Source of the DNA: Begonia masoniana
Lineage: Eukaryota; Streptophyta; Magnoliopsida; Cucurbitales; Begoniaceae
Assembly: GCA_022432975.1 (NCBI GenBank)
Contig: CM039514.1
Coordinates: 4,819,519 to 4,883,518 of the forward strand
DNA: 64,000 nt
Reading direction: 5' to 3'
Part shown: positions 46,506 through 60,000 of the stretch, one piece after another
How positions within the stretch are numbered: position 1 is the first letter of the stretch
How the letters are laid out: every line of letters begins with the position of its first letter
Made by a program: the position numbers and the translations under genes
Notes under the pieces: generated by a model
What the model saw: the letters and a program-made list of their open reading frames with translations, nothing else
What the model was told of the DNA's origin: nothing
The model's database searches: none

Positions 46506-47980
46506 ACAGTACTCTTCTTCAAAGCTTGAAAGGTATGTTTCAAACCACCAGGGGGTTGAAAACTAACTACTCCAGTCCTACAATCGATTGTGGCATAATG
46601 CTTGAACAACCAATCCATTCCTAGGATTACATCAAATTCCATTATATCCATAATAATGAGATCAGCAGGCAATTGCATGTTTCCTACTAATACAACACTA
46701 TCAAGCATCACTTGGTTAGAGTGCATGCGCTCACTAGAGGGTAACGCTACGTTAAACACATGCTCAGTAGGGGTAAACTGCACATCTAACTTATCAGCAA
46801 ATGCAGATGCTATAAAAGAATGTGTTGCACCCAAATCTATTAAAGTAAAAGCAGGTACAGAGTTGATCAATATGGTACCTGATACTACAGCGGGCTGGTC
46901 CTCTTCACCTGACTCCATCATGGAGAATATTCTCGGCTTTATCTTAGTGGAACCACTCTTTAAAGATGGGCAGTCTCTGTTAATATGGCCAACTTTGTTA
47001 CAATTGTAGCATCTGGTGACTCTAGACTTCGAGCAATCTTTGATCGTGTGTCCAACCTCCTCACAGTTGAAACACTTCCCAGAATTCAATCTACACTCGC
47101 CCGGGTGGTTCCTCAAACATTTAGGACACTGGGGAAATTTGCTAGTATCTTGCACCATCTTTCCTGTTCCTGGTTTTCCCTGGCCTTCACTAGACCTCTT
47201 CATCCCTCTCTGTTAGGGTGGCTGAACAAACTTTCGTGGGGCTTCCTTTGATCCAGCACACTTTATTTCTGCTTCTTCCACTATCAATGCCGTGGACACA
47301 ACTTCACCGTAAGACAAGCCTTTAATACCAGTAAATTTGACTCCTCTGTAAATTTCTGACTTCAGTCCCTGCATGAATTGAAACACTTTATCCTCATTCC
47401 TGCGTACAAGATGTCTAGCAAACCTCGACAGGGACTCGAATTGTCTGCTGTACTCGGCCACAGACCTCGTTTGTTTCAACTGCAAGAATTCTACTTTCTT
47501 CGAAGTTTGGATGGTGCTACTGAAATACTTCTCATAGAAAATTTCCTTGAACTGTGACCAAGACATAGCCCGAACATCAGTGGTGGTCTCTATTGTTTCC
47601 CACCAAAGTTGAGCATCCCCAGCCAAATGGAACGTTGCCAACGTGACCTTGTCTCCTTCTCCAATGTTGGCATATCTAAACATACTTTCAATCTTCCTAA
47701 GCCATCCTTCAGCAATAACCGGATCGGATGACTGTCCATCAAACATGGGCGGTCGTAGTCTCCAGAATCTGTCTTCTGACTGCTCATTGCTGGAACTCGA
47801 GTTGGCATTTCCTTGTGTTTCTCGGTTCAATAGCACTCCTAACTGATCGGACTGCTGGCGCACAAAATTTGTCTGCTGACGCACCAATTCTGTCAGCTAC
47901 CTAATCACACTAGGTTGCTCCTCACTTCTCAAATTTGGCATCTCTCTCGGTACTATTGGTCTTCCTGGTCGTCTAGCCAT
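46502..47980 (-). pseudogene. G2 Gag, zinc knuckles and protease, broken
   Basis: The ATG at 47980 is intact. A TAG near 47897 replaces Gln early in Gag. The Gag core then reads to a TAA at 47213-47215, which replaces Gln in the PPQQRGMKR segment. 47203-46502 has two intact CCHC knuckles (CFNCEEVGHTIKDC and [14 protein letters not shown]) and the protease motif LIDLGATHSF, the same Ser-to-Leu change as G1. A one-base frameshift ends this piece before RT. Confidence 0.92.
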
Positions 47981-48120
47981 TATACTAAATTCCTGTACAA
48001 AGTTAACTATTCTCATAAATATCTGATAACTAAGGTTAACATAAACACTTACAGTTGTTGGAGTACTTCCATGCGACGATTGTCACTGATGAGTAATTTT
48101 TTGAACGGTTTAACTAAATG

Positions 48121-48135
48121 TCTCTGATACCATAC
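48121..48135 (-). other. Primer-binding site of G2
   Basis: The reverse complement contains TGGTATCAGAG, next to the 5' LTR. Confidence 0.85.
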
Positions 48136-50280
48136 TATAACGCCCCAAGTTTTCTGAGCTCGGTTCGTTACTCATAAACTCGAACATAACTAAGAAATTT
48201 TGGACCAATTATAAAACTTCTCTCGAAGGTCAAAATTCGACATTTACTAAAACCTCAAAACATTAAAAACTTGCAGCGAAAAAATCATTTGAACAAAATA
48301 GAGTTAAACAAAGCTATAAAACAATGTTTGAATAACAGTTAAAATAATAAGAAATAATCGACCAAAAGAAATGAAAGCATAAACGTGAATACTCAAAAGT
48401 CTTAAAAGTCAAACACGTCTTCCGCTTAACAGTGTCAGCGGTAGAAGCAGAGACAAAATAGTCTCCGCGGTAGAAGTAGAAACAAACTACATCCTCCGCT
48501 GAACAGTGCCAGCGGTAGAAGTAGGGACAAAAGACTCAGCCAAATGACATGTTGACTTTCACGCATCATCCACTCACATCTGTCGATGACACGTCGGCTA
48601 CTCGCATCTACCAATCACAACAACTCACAGCATCTACCGATAGACCCAATCTACCAGTAAAAAGTTACACTCCACATCCACCGATAGACAACATCTATCG
48701 GTGAACAGTAACTCAACTTCTACCGATAGATAACATCTTCCGATAGACAAAAACTCTCAACTTCTACCGATAGATAACATCTTCTGATAGAAAAAAACTC
48801 TCAACTTCTACCGATAGATAACATCTTCCGATAGACAAAAACTCTCAACTTCTACCGATAGATAACAGAACAACATCTCAACCATTCATACCCTAAACAA
48901 GAACACTCCGACTACTAAAAGAACTTGAAAATTTTACTGAAATCATTCAAAACAACATAAGTCCACAACTTTCTAAATCCAGAATAGCAATTACAACTAA
49001 AACCAAAATCATGTTTTCTAATCAGAAAAGAAAATCCCAAAGGTATTAAAAACATCGAAACTTCTGCTGTCATTAAAAATCCTCAGCGCACATCAGCAAA
49101 ACACTTGATCACTGAGACTACACATACAGACAATAGTTAAACCGCATCATTATGGCACCAAACCGTGGCATAGATGTGCTCCCTCAACTTCACCTATTCC
49201 TCAGTAAACTCAGGGAATTCACCTGTTGAAACCTCAGCACCTACATCACAAAACTCATATATTAGCCTAATGCTAAATAAGTGAAGCAATAATGAAATGA
49301 TATGTTGAAACATAAACCCTAGTCATGCGGTTTCTACTTTCACATCATAGTTGCACATACATTCGTTATGATCTGATCCCCCTGTGAAATTGGGAGTTTG
49401 ATCGATTTTTTCAAAGTCATACATCCTCATAATCGATTAAGGGTCAGATTAGTTCCCTTAATAACTGATCTGATCCCCCTGTGAAATTGGGAGTTGGATC
49501 AATTTTTCCAAAGTCATAAATCATCTTCTCGATTAAGGGGCGGATTAGTTCCCTTAATAGTTGGTCTGTTACATTCTGTTCATGTCTTACCATACCTTTA
49601 CATGTAAATTCATTTTCGTATTCTTTCAAAGCCATGATGCATGACATGCTGAAAACATACAAACATGCATAAACCTACTGTTTTGTGATGTAGACCCGAA
49701 GGCACAAGCATACTTCACTTACCTGGTCTTCTGGAAAATGTTTGGTGAAAGGCTACTTCGAGAGCTTACTCAAACCTAAAACCATAGACAGGGTGTTAAT
49801 TAGATCTTTTCTAAACTTCATTTTAGCTATTCAGAAATCTAAAGAAACTAGTTTGGAAGCTCAGTTCATTGTCCATTCCCGATTCATCACAAAACTCGAA
49901 CTAGCTCACACTTACAACATTCTCGAGACATTCATTCTACCGCAAACAAATCTTCTAATGTATATTCTACTTTCATTCTAAATCATCAGCAAGAAAGAAA
50001 CTAAGGAAAACTCACCTAGATAGAAAAAGAATCTGGTAGGAGAATCGCCGAGAGGGAATCTGCTGAGCAAGCCGAATACCAAATGAGGAAATGAAACTGT
50101 GGCGGCTAAAACCCTTAGCTAACCTCTTTTATAACACATGCTGCGCAAATTACGCTTATGCCCTTAACTAACAAACTTTAACCTATTTAAACAACCAATC
50201 AAAATCGCTTAATTCCATAAGAGTCACATAATAAAAAATGTTGTAATAAAATCGATGGTTGACAATTACCGGTTGCTACA
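48136..50280 (-). repeat. 5' LTR of G2
   Basis: 2145 bp. Its first bases read TATAACG where other copies have TGTAACG, so the terminal TG is mutated. It holds about three 44-bp units near 48722-48866, not the eleven found in the G1 equivalent. Confidence 0.92.
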
Positions 50281-50285
50281 GAGAT

Positions 50286-50631
50286 TGTATTAGAATTTAG
50301 TGAAATGGATCATCAACATAGGAAGAATATTTATGAATTTAATTACGAAGGACTGAAATAAATGTTGTCTTAGTGAAATCGTAATACCTAGGCTTTTATC
50401 AATTAGATTTAATCTCATTTTTATCTGTTTTGTTATTTTACATTAGTTTATTTCAATTGTTTTAGTTGTTTATTTTGAATTCAATCCTTGAAACCATAAA
50501 ACGTGTGATCATTTTAGAATTAAGAGTAATTATTTCGATCATTAATTAACAAGTCTTCATGAGTTCGACACTCTATTTATCACTGTATTATTTGTTACAA
50601 CTCATACACTTGCGAAATATTTTGCACAACA
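50286..50631. mobile_element. LTR fragment (element E), unit B, right part
   Basis: Continues the LTR broken by G2 and matches 13224-13566. The end is estimated near TTTTGCACAACA. Confidence 0.6.
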
Positions 50632-51212
50632 GTTACCAGCCGTGCTTGTGAGTCCCTTGCAAAAACAATCCACGAGCCATGGAGTAACTCAGACGCATCC
50701 ATTGGCATCAATGTCTGAAATTCACAGGCAATAGCAGGCGTAGATCGTTTCCAACTCCAGGTTTTATCGTAATTGACAGAATTGTTGGTTAGAAGGTCGA
50801 AACCTTCGCTTTCCCTAATGTCCCAAACGATATCATGCAGCCAGGAGATGCCGGAAGCTTGGCTGTCAAAAAACGACGACAGAGGACGAGACAAATTCAG
50901 TGACGGAAGGAAAGTAAGAGGTGACACGAACTCCAACGGCGAGGGTAATAAAGAGAGCGCCGCTGAAGAAAAGCATTTTATTGCGGCTCAAATGCAAACT
51001 CGCCATTCCTATAGGAACGAACAGCACCACGCCGCTAAAAAAACGCTCAACGGTACTCCTCTGATCATTCCTGTCCTATCCTCACGAAAACCCAAAGATT
51101 GTTGAAAATCGAAAAATTTAGATTTGGATAAGTAGGTGACGAGTATTTCTCGATAAAACAAGGATTCAAGATGTCGCGAATTCCCCACTTCTGTAACCAC
51201 AATGTCTGATTC
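50632..51212 (-). pseudogene. Unrecognised host gene fragment, unit B copy
   Basis: Minus-strand frame with an ATG at 50936 and the words ISWLHDIVWDIRES and LLHGSWIVFARDSQ, nearly the same as 13567-14147. The reading frame survives in both copies. At 51009-51200 another frame (MIRGVPLSVFLAAW near its end) runs toward the solo LTR. The function is unknown, and it is cut by LTRs on both sides. Confidence 0.4.
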
Positions 51213-53165
51213 TGTTACGCCACAAAGGGGACCGCAACAGAACGAGGAACGACCGACCCAAAAATCAAGTCAACCGTCAGATTCTAAATCTCATTCACTT
51301 AAAAGAACACGCAGCGAAAAGTTTATAAACTAACCTAACGTCAGGATCCAAAATATAAATTAAACAGGTCCAACAAGCGACACTAGATAATGTGATGATA
51401 TACGTCCAAACAAGATAACTAAATACCATACGACTTACAATTTCAAAAGTCTCTAACCTTAAAAGAAATTTATAAAAAATGAAACTTAAAGAAAATCCTT
51501 GATCCCTCGCTGATAACTATAACTCCTTTTGATTCGATCCTGAAAAAAAAATAGTCATTTGGGGTGAGTCGACTAAACTCAATAGGGATAGAGTTTATTT
51601 CTAGCAGTTATAAAGTATTATGCATAAATTTAATAAAAATACAGTTTTTCAATTTAAATAGATATTCGGTGAAAATGGAGCCTCTCATGGACCCCGAGCA
51701 CACTGGGCCATAAGCCAAAACATCAACATGAGGCGGTCGCACGCCATAATTACCCTGATCAGGTTTAGGGTTTCGCGCCCAAGGACACGGCTCTCCAGCT
51801 GTCCTATTATTTCTAGTTAAAACCACACAATTTTTATCAATGATAAAATAATGCAGTTGATAAATGTGTGATAGAACAATAGTGCAAAATTAAATGAACA
51901 TTTTATGCTAAATAAATGAATTTAATTAATGAATTAAAAATAATAATACTTAACCGAAAATAAAATAAACTCCTACCTCGATTGAACTTACAAATGGTTC
52001 AAAATCTAAATCAATGAATCCACACTTTAATTCAATAACTTGGTATTATTCTCTCTGTTCAGATTTCAATAGCTCCACGAGATAAGTGTCGACCAAGATT
52101 TCACTCTCAAACACTGATTCAAAATACTATGCTGCAAAACTTGACATAAAATTGAAAATCCAATTCAGTCTTGTAAAATGTCCTAAGGAAATCCTTAACA
52201 GGTGATAAATTGAACTTGACAGAGAATACCGTAGCATCATAGGTCCAAGCTCAATAATTTCAAGGTCTAAATATTCCTTTAATAAGTGAGTACCTTTGAT
52301 TTTTCTTCTAGGGTTGTCCAATTTCGTGAAGAATCAAGGGACCATTTCTCTCTGTTTTCCCCTTATTTACAGAGAACTAAAAATCCTTTAATTAACAACA
52401 GAACAACAATTAATCCAGAGACCCTTAACCAACAAAGATTCTTAATCAAACAAATTTTTAGAAACAACCCAACAGTCATTTAATCCAACTGAGAACTACA
52501 GGAAGAAAATGATAGAAACGAAGAGAAATCTCTCACCAATTTTTCGAGCACCAAGTTCAAGCCTCCAATTCGTTTGACAAAGATTGAAGAGAATAAGACA
52601 AGGAGTGTTTTGAAGCAAAAATTGCTGGAATCGAAAACCAACTCGTCGCCGGCCGGTTCCCTCTTTCTTTTCTGCGTGCGGCGTTCTTAGCAAGTGAAAG
52701 AGCCTCTGCTGAAACGATTTTATAAAAAGGGTTTTATGAAGGGTAAAAATTTTAAAGTTGCTCACGTGGCCTTAACTAAGGAAGGAAAAAGAAAAAAAAA
52801 AAAAGAAAAATAAATAAATAAACTTTTACCTTTTTTTTCTTTTATCTCTCTGGCGCTTCACTCCCGCGCCTTTTTTTGTGGTGACCGACCCACACCCCTG
52901 GAGTCACAACCCAACAATGGCGGGCCCCTCGAATCACAGCGTGGCGTCGCATTCACTCACAAGACTTATCCCAGCTGGCATGAGAGTTTTATACCTTCCA
53001 CAGATTCGAACCCAGAACCTCCAGCTTAAGTGCATGGGCTTACAGAATCTGGTACCACTTGAGCTGCTTGGGAGAAGTCTTGTGAGTGAATGCGACGCCA
53101 CGTTGTGACTCGGGGGGCCCGCCATTGTTGGGTTGTGACTCTGGGGGTGTGGGCCGGTCGCCACA
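51213..53165 (-). mobile_element. Solo LTR H1, unit B copy
   Basis: Same insertion as 14148-16096, with GATTC at 51208-51212 and 53166-53170. It was therefore present before the duplication. Length is 1953 bp. Confidence 0.88.
52877..53165. repeat. 289-bp foldback, unit B copy
   Basis: Same 289-bp inverted-repeat structure as 15808-16096, with arms TGTGGTGACCGACC and its near reverse complement at the right end. Confidence 0.82.
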
Positions 53166-53994
53166 GATTCGAATTCGATCCTTTCTTTCTCTTCAACAAA
53201 GAGGTGGTTTGCAAGGTTCTGCTTTAGCTTGCCTGTAAACAAAGCTTCAAGGTTTGGGAAATGAAAATTTTGACAGGAACAGAGAAGCTGCTTTGAGAAA
53301 ATGAAAATGGTGGATTTGAAGATGATGCTGAAGCGCGGTTAAGTAGGTGTCTTTCAATACCGGGTTAATGGGCCGGGTGCTCGACAAGTTAAACCGACCA
53401 AGATCTAAATGGACAGTATCATCCATGGGGGCTTTGACGGGGTAAATATGGATTTTGAGACCAATTATGGAGAAATCGATTTGGTTCATTTCACTTCTCA
53501 ACAAAAAACTGAACCAAACCAAATGGTTTGGTTTTTTGTCCTAACTCAAAACCAACTATCAATCAAGACGTATTGAAATGCTCGGCTTAGTTTTCATTTA
53601 TTAGATTCGTGTCCGATGCTTTAGTAAAAATCGGTCAAATGAGTTTAACAATGCATTACAAATTGAACGATGAATTGATAACTAACAAAGTTGTTTCAAC
53701 CGATAGATCATGTATTTAGCTTATCATAATTTAGAGATGCAATGCTTTGAATATGACTTTGAAAATAATTATACGAGACATTTCGTTGCTTATTTAGTGA
53801 CGATTAGAGCCACTTCGAATTTTTATGATAAATTATGAAACACAATCACGTTTTTTAAGCTAGCGAGTTGGTTATTACAAGCTTAGATTTATAGGTTAAC
53901 TAGGGTTAGCACCTGAATGCAAAGGATGAATCGTTTAGAATATGCATGGAAGAAGCTCAAAAATGACACCTTGAAAATTCCTCCAATCAATGGG
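53166..53994. other. Host flank with empty insertion site
   Basis: Continuous version of the sequence that in unit A is split at 16583/18706 by a solo LTR. A single AACAA at 53647-53651 marks the empty target. No gene is recognised. Confidence 0.7.
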
Positions 53995-55555
53995 TGTGGT
54001 ACCAACACATATGTACACGTGCCAATTTTATTATTGAGTAATATTAAGTCTTTGAAACCCAAAAGTTGTGTTGGGGTAGAAAAAGTCATAGAAGAAAAAG
54101 GTAATTTCCTCTCCCATTTAATTGCCATTGGTACATTTCTTTCTTCCTCCATTTAAATATTTCTTTTGTGTATCTTCCAGAAACCCTTTTCGTGCAGTGC
54201 TTTCAGCCGAGGGAAGCTGAGAGTAAAACCTAGGGGGAAAACCGACCGACAACGATTTGGCCTCCGATTTCAACAATATTTTATTTCAAAATATTACTAG
54301 AGTATTCCTCTTCAATCTGTGTGAGACAATCTTAGACCAAGAACAATTTGGAGGTAAGAACCTAAATTTTCTTTTGTTTCCCTCTGTATTATTGGTAGAA
54401 GTTGGACTAAAGAATAAATTTTTCTTCCTGGCTTGGATTGATAAATATCTTATGTTCTTTGTTCTGATACTGTGAATCAAAGGAGTTTTTGAAATTTAAA
54501 AAATGGTTTTAATTAGCGAATCATTCCCTTCAAAATCAGAAGTAATATTTACCCAGAATTCAAAAATGGGTCTTCCATTATGGACAAAAAATGGTCTTCA
54601 TTTCACAATCAAAATTTGACCATCTGACACTCCAATTTCTAATTAATAATTCATGGTATAGTTGGTTTCATTGCTTTAATTGGAGGTTTGAATTGATGAG
54701 AAATTAACAGGTTGGAGGAACCAACTTACTAAATTAAGTCTTTGAACTTTTGGAACTCGGATTATTAAGCTTTGGGTTTATTGGATTTTAGCCTATTGTA
54801 AATTCACTCGAGGTAGGGATTTATTTTATTTTCGGTTAAAATTTATTTTTAATTTATTAATTAAATTCATTTATTTAGCATAAATTGTTTATTTAATTTT
54901 GTGTTATTATTTCATTCACACATTTATCAACTGCATATTTTATCATTGATAAAAATTGTGTAATTTTAACTAGAAGTAATAGGATAGCTGAAGAGTCGTG
55001 TCCTTGGGCGCGAAACTCTAAACCTAATCAGGGTAATTGTGGCGTGCGACCGCCTAATATCGATATTTTAGCCTATGGTCCAGTGTGTTCGGAGTCCATG
55101 AGAGACTCAATTTTCACCGAACATTTATTTAAATTGCATAACTGTATTTTTATTAAATTTATGCGCAATATTTTATGACTGTTAGAAATAAACTCTACCC
55201 CTATTGGGTTTAGTCGACTCACTCCAAACGACTACTATTTTTTTCAGGATCAAATTAAGAAGAGTCTAGTTATCTGCGATGGAACAAGAATTTTCTATAG
55301 GTTTCATTTTAAATTTGTAAAGTTAAAGACTTTTGAAAAATTATAAACCGTATGATATTTTGTTATCTTACTTAGACGTATATCATCACATTATCTGGTG
55401 TCTATGTCAGACCTATTTAGTTTATATTTTGGACTCTAACTTTATATTAGTTTATAAACTTTTCGCTGCGTGTTCTTTTTAAATGAATAAGATTTAGAGT
55501 CGGACTGTTTGACCTAATTTTTCGTTCTGTCTTGGGTCCCCTTTGGGAAGTGATA
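53995..55555 (+). mobile_element. LTR H2, unit B copy
   Basis: Counterpart of 19055-20618, starting TGTGGTACC. Its end reads AGTGATA where unit A has GGCGTGACA, so the terminal CA is mutated. The left edge is as uncertain as in unit A. Confidence 0.62.
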
Positions 55556-56082
55556 AAGTTTTTCAATTTGTGACAGCTAAGTGTTACGAATAATTAAAAT
55601 AAATTATAAATAATTAAAATATAATATTAATTATATATAATGAACATCACGTAACGTAATAAAATTAAAAAGTTAACTAATCAAACAATTCAACCAGAGG
55701 AGGTTCTCCACTATTCTTTGATTTGTCTTAAAGCCAATAAAGAGAAAATGTGTATGAACGAGATATCTAGCAACAAGAAGAACGAAACGATCAGCCGATC
55801 ATCCCTATAGTAACTTCTATCCGTTGGGCGACGATACGATTAAGCATAATTTGTACCGGGCTTTTTCTAGTTGTTATATGCTTTGGCTAGTTGATTTGAC
55901 AACCCTAGTTTAATTTTCAAAAACCATAAAAAAAAAAAGTCAAATTCCTAATATACGCCAAAAAGATTCTAGAAATCTACCAAGAAGACTGACAACAATT
56001 AATATTTAAAGTAATTAATTACAATGGCCACGCCATCATATTTATTAGATCAATAATAAAATATAATAAATGTGGGATGCAT
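55556..56082 (+). other. Distal PSY-C upstream region, left of the copia insertion
   Basis: Matches 20619-21145. It ends in TGCAT (56078-56082), the copia target site. No gene is seen. Confidence 0.7.
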
Positions 56083-56593
56083 TGTTAGATTCAATAAAAA
56101 TAACCATATGAATTGAATCTAGAATAAATTCCTAAATCTGAAAAGAGCGAGAGCTCAGTTCTTGAATCGATACGTTAGAAATTCTACAAGCAAATCGTTA
56201 AAGTAAGAAGGACATACCCGGATCCATTGTTTGAATGTAAAATACCGTAGATCGGGTACGTAGATCTTCCGATTCGTCAATCGCCCTCTCTAATGTCTCT
56301 CTAGAAAGATGGAGGTTCTAAGAGGCAAAGGGTTCAATTGAGAATTGGGGACCATAACCCTATATTAAATCTAATTGGGTAATTTACCAGTTTGCCCATC
56401 ACAAATTGGTAAATTACCCCTGGTGTCTCTACACATTATAATATATCCATATTATATTTATTATACTCTAAAGTCCATTGAAACTATATTAAATCACTTT
56501 AATATTGACTTAAACCTGATGATAACATAATGTATAATTTATAGTTTAACAATTTAGATCCAACTATAATTATAAATCCTTATAATTCTAACA
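56083..56593 (-). repeat. 3' LTR of the copia element
   Basis: 511 bp with perfect terminal inverted bases TGTTAG and CTAACA. Confidence 0.97.
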
Positions 56594-56608
56594 ATCTCCC
56601 ACTTGGAT
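56594..56608 (-). other. Polypurine tract of the copia element
   Basis: On the minus strand CCAAGTGGGAGAT runs to the 3' LTR edge, a typical copia polypurine tract. Confidence 0.85.
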
Positions 56609-57017
56609 CAAATTATAAACTAATCAGTTACACATTATAACCTTATCCTTATGATATCAAATTTTGTTATCATCTAAACAGAGTATACTCTAACAATCTC
56701 GTCCATCAATTATATCAAATGCAGGACCAAAGCGGCTTTCGTCACATTTATCGTAACTAAACCTATCAATGATCACAAACACCAACATAACCAAATGACA
56801 CAGATCAAATATGGATGTGTAGCATGGAAATTACATGTGATGTGATTTAACATGTCTATTTCCAACTGGTCCAACCAAAACTTTATTGAGATCATTAAAA
56901 CTCAAATGTCAGAGTGAATTAAATGAATACCTCATAAAATGAATACTGCAGTAACCAAAATATTCATTACAAATATCTATAGAATAGAATCACATAAAAA
57001 CAAATGACAGACTCCCA

Positions 57018-60000
57018 CTAAACCTCAATATCTCCAAGAGATACAACCCCCATATGAGCAACATGCTCGTGAAAGACCTTGGGTCGTAATCCCTTAGTTA
57101 GCGGATCCGCAATCATGAAGTCTGTTCCAATATGATCTATAGATATTTGACCACTCTGAACTCTTTCCTTTACAACAAGAAACTTGATGTCTACAAACTT
57201 AGACTTTGAGAAACTCCTGTTGTTGTTTGAGAACATTACAGCTGACTGATTGTCACATAAAATCCGAAGTGGTCTTTCAATACCATTCAAGATTCGCAAT
57301 CCCGCGACAAAGTTACTCAGCCATAATGCTTGATTGGATGCCTCATAACATGCTATAAACTCAGCTGCCATAGTAGAAGAGGCCGTAAGTCTTTGTTTGG
57401 CACTCTTCCAGGAGATAGCTCCTCCAGCTAAAAGGAAAATATAGCCCGATGTTGACTTCAAGTCATCTTGGCATCCAGCAAAATCAGAATCAGAATACCC
57501 AATGATCTCAAGCTGATCTGATTTCTTGTATGTGAGCATGTATGCTTTGGTTCTCTGTAAGTATCTGAGTACCCTTTTTACAGCTTTCCAATGATCCAAT
57601 CCAGGATTACTCAAGTATCTACCCAACATGCCAACTATGTACGCAATATCCGGACGCGTGCATACTTGAGCATACATTAAGCTTCCTACTGCCGAAGCAT
57701 AAGGAATCTTTTGCATTTCTTTGACTTCAAAGTCACTTGAAGGGCATTGACTTTTATTTATTTTATCTCCTTTGGCAACAGGGGTATCTCCTGGTTTATA
57801 TTCTTGCATGCCAAATCTTTTTAAAACCTTCTCGATATAGCTCTTTTGTGATAATCCAAGTATACCTCGACAACGATCTCGGTATATTTGGATTCCTAAT
57901 ACAAAAGAGGCGTCACCAAGATCTTTCATTTCAAATTTCTTTGAAAGAAATTTCTTGGTGTCGTGCAACAAACCTATATCGTTGCATGCTAATAATATGT
58001 CATCGACATATAGAACCAGAAACATCATTTTATTCCCACTAAATTTGTGGTATACACAATCGTCAACTTTATTCGCCTCAAAACCATATGAGGTGACTGC
58101 TTGATGAAATTTGTAATACCATTGACGGGAAGCTTGTTTTAGCCCGTAGATGGATTTCTTTAATTTGCAAACTAAGTCATTTGATTTATTCGAATCAAAG
58201 AACTCAGGTTGCACCATATAGATCGTTTCATCAATGTCACCATTGAGAAACGCCGTCTTTACATCCATCTGATGTAGCTCTAAATCAAAATGAGCTACTA
58301 GTGCCATTATAGTTCTAAAGGAATCTTTCGTAGATACCGGAGAGAAATTTTCCTTGTAGTCAATGCCTTCTCTTTGAGTAAAACCCTTAGCAACAAGACG
58401 TGCTTTGAATCTCTCAATGTTACCTTTTGAATCCCTTTTGGATTTAAAAATCCAATTACAACCGACGGGTTTCAAACCTGCAGGTAACGGGACGAGATCC
58501 CAAACGTCATTGTCCTTCATGGACTTTAACTCTTCATTCATGGCATCAGTCCACTTTTGAGAATCAGAACTCTTAATGGCTTGGTTGAAAGTGACAGGGT
58601 CATCTTCCACCTCACCAAGTTCCTCATGTTCTTGTAGGAATACGATGTAATCATCCGAAATCGTACTCCTTCTCTCTCTAGTGGACCTCCGTAATGGCAT
58701 ATTTTCTTGAGGCTGTTGAGTTTGTTCTTCGGGAATGGCTTCCTGAAGAGGTTCAGGAAGTGATTCAACATTGTCTTTTTCATTATCCACTTGATCGAAG
58801 TCAAGGGAAACCAAAGGAAGAGGAACAACTTCCTCCTCAAAGACAATGTCTTCCTTATCTCCCCTCACAAACTCTACATCCTCAAAAAATCGGGCATTTC
58901 CCGTTTCAAAGAATGTCTTTACAGTGGGATCATAAAATTTGTACCCCCTTGACCGTTCAGGATACCCTACAAAATAACAACTAACAGTCTTAGAGTCCAG
59001 TTTCTTTTCATTAGGCCTATAAGGCCTTGCCTCAGCTGGACACCCCCACACGTGTAAGTGTTTAAGAACGGATTTTCGGCCCATCCAACACTCATGTGGG
59101 GTTTTGTTAGCCGTCACCTTAGTAGGTACCCTGTTAAGGATATAAGCTGCGGTCTTTAGTGCTTCACCCCAGAGGGATTCTGGTAAGGTCGAATGAGCAA
59201 TCATGCTCCTTACCATGTCCTTAAGCGTTCTGTTCCGTCTTTCAGCAACACCATTCATGTTAGGCGAACCCGGCATGGTGTACTGAGGAACAATACCACA
59301 CTCCTCTAGGTATTTAGCAAATGGTCCTGGACGTTGTTCACCTGACCCGTCATACCGACCATAGTATTCACCACCACGATCAGATCTGACAACCTTAATC
59401 CTTTTATCAAGCTGATTTTCCACCTCAGCTTTAAAGGCTTTAAACACGTCCAAAGACTGAGACTTCTCATGAATGAGATATAGGTAGCCATAACGCGAGT
59501 AATCGTCAATGAATGATATGAAATAATGTTGACCATTCCAAGATGCCGTAGGGAAAGGTCCACAAATATCTGTATGTATCAATTCAAGGACTTCTGAAGC
59601 TCGGTTAGCTTCTAATCTCCTTACACTTGTTTGTTTCCCTTTAATACAACTGACACAAACCTTGAAGTCAGTCATATCAAGAGGGCCCAAAATTTCGTCT
59701 GACACAAGCTTTTCAATTCTCTTTTGAGAGATGTGACCTAAACGCTTGTGCCATAACGAAGCTGAATCATTATTAGTTAATTTACGTTTTGTACCTCTTG
59801 AATCAGTATGCAAGGTTTCATTAAATGAAGCTATGGTTTCTAGCATATATAGATTGTCATAAACAGATAAAAAACCAGAACCCATTATATTTGAATTTAA
59901 TGATAAACTGAATTTTCTATTTCCAAATGAACAAGAATAACCAAATTTGTCCAATGCAGAAATGGAAATTAAATTCCGTCTGAAAGACGGTACAACAAAA

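Larger units (their letters stand above)
40953..50280 (-). mobile_element. Ty3/gypsy Tekay-type retrotransposon G2
   Basis: Unit B copy of G1 at the identical site, with GAGAT at 40948-40952 and 50281-50285. The 3' LTR is 40953-43463, enlarged by a Cassandra-type solo LTR. The internal region is 43464-48135 and the 5' LTR is 48136-50280. It has the same domain order as G1 and shares its protease change DLG. It differs in later stops and frameshifts. It lacks the solo LTR and the long array that G1 carries. Confidence 0.94.
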
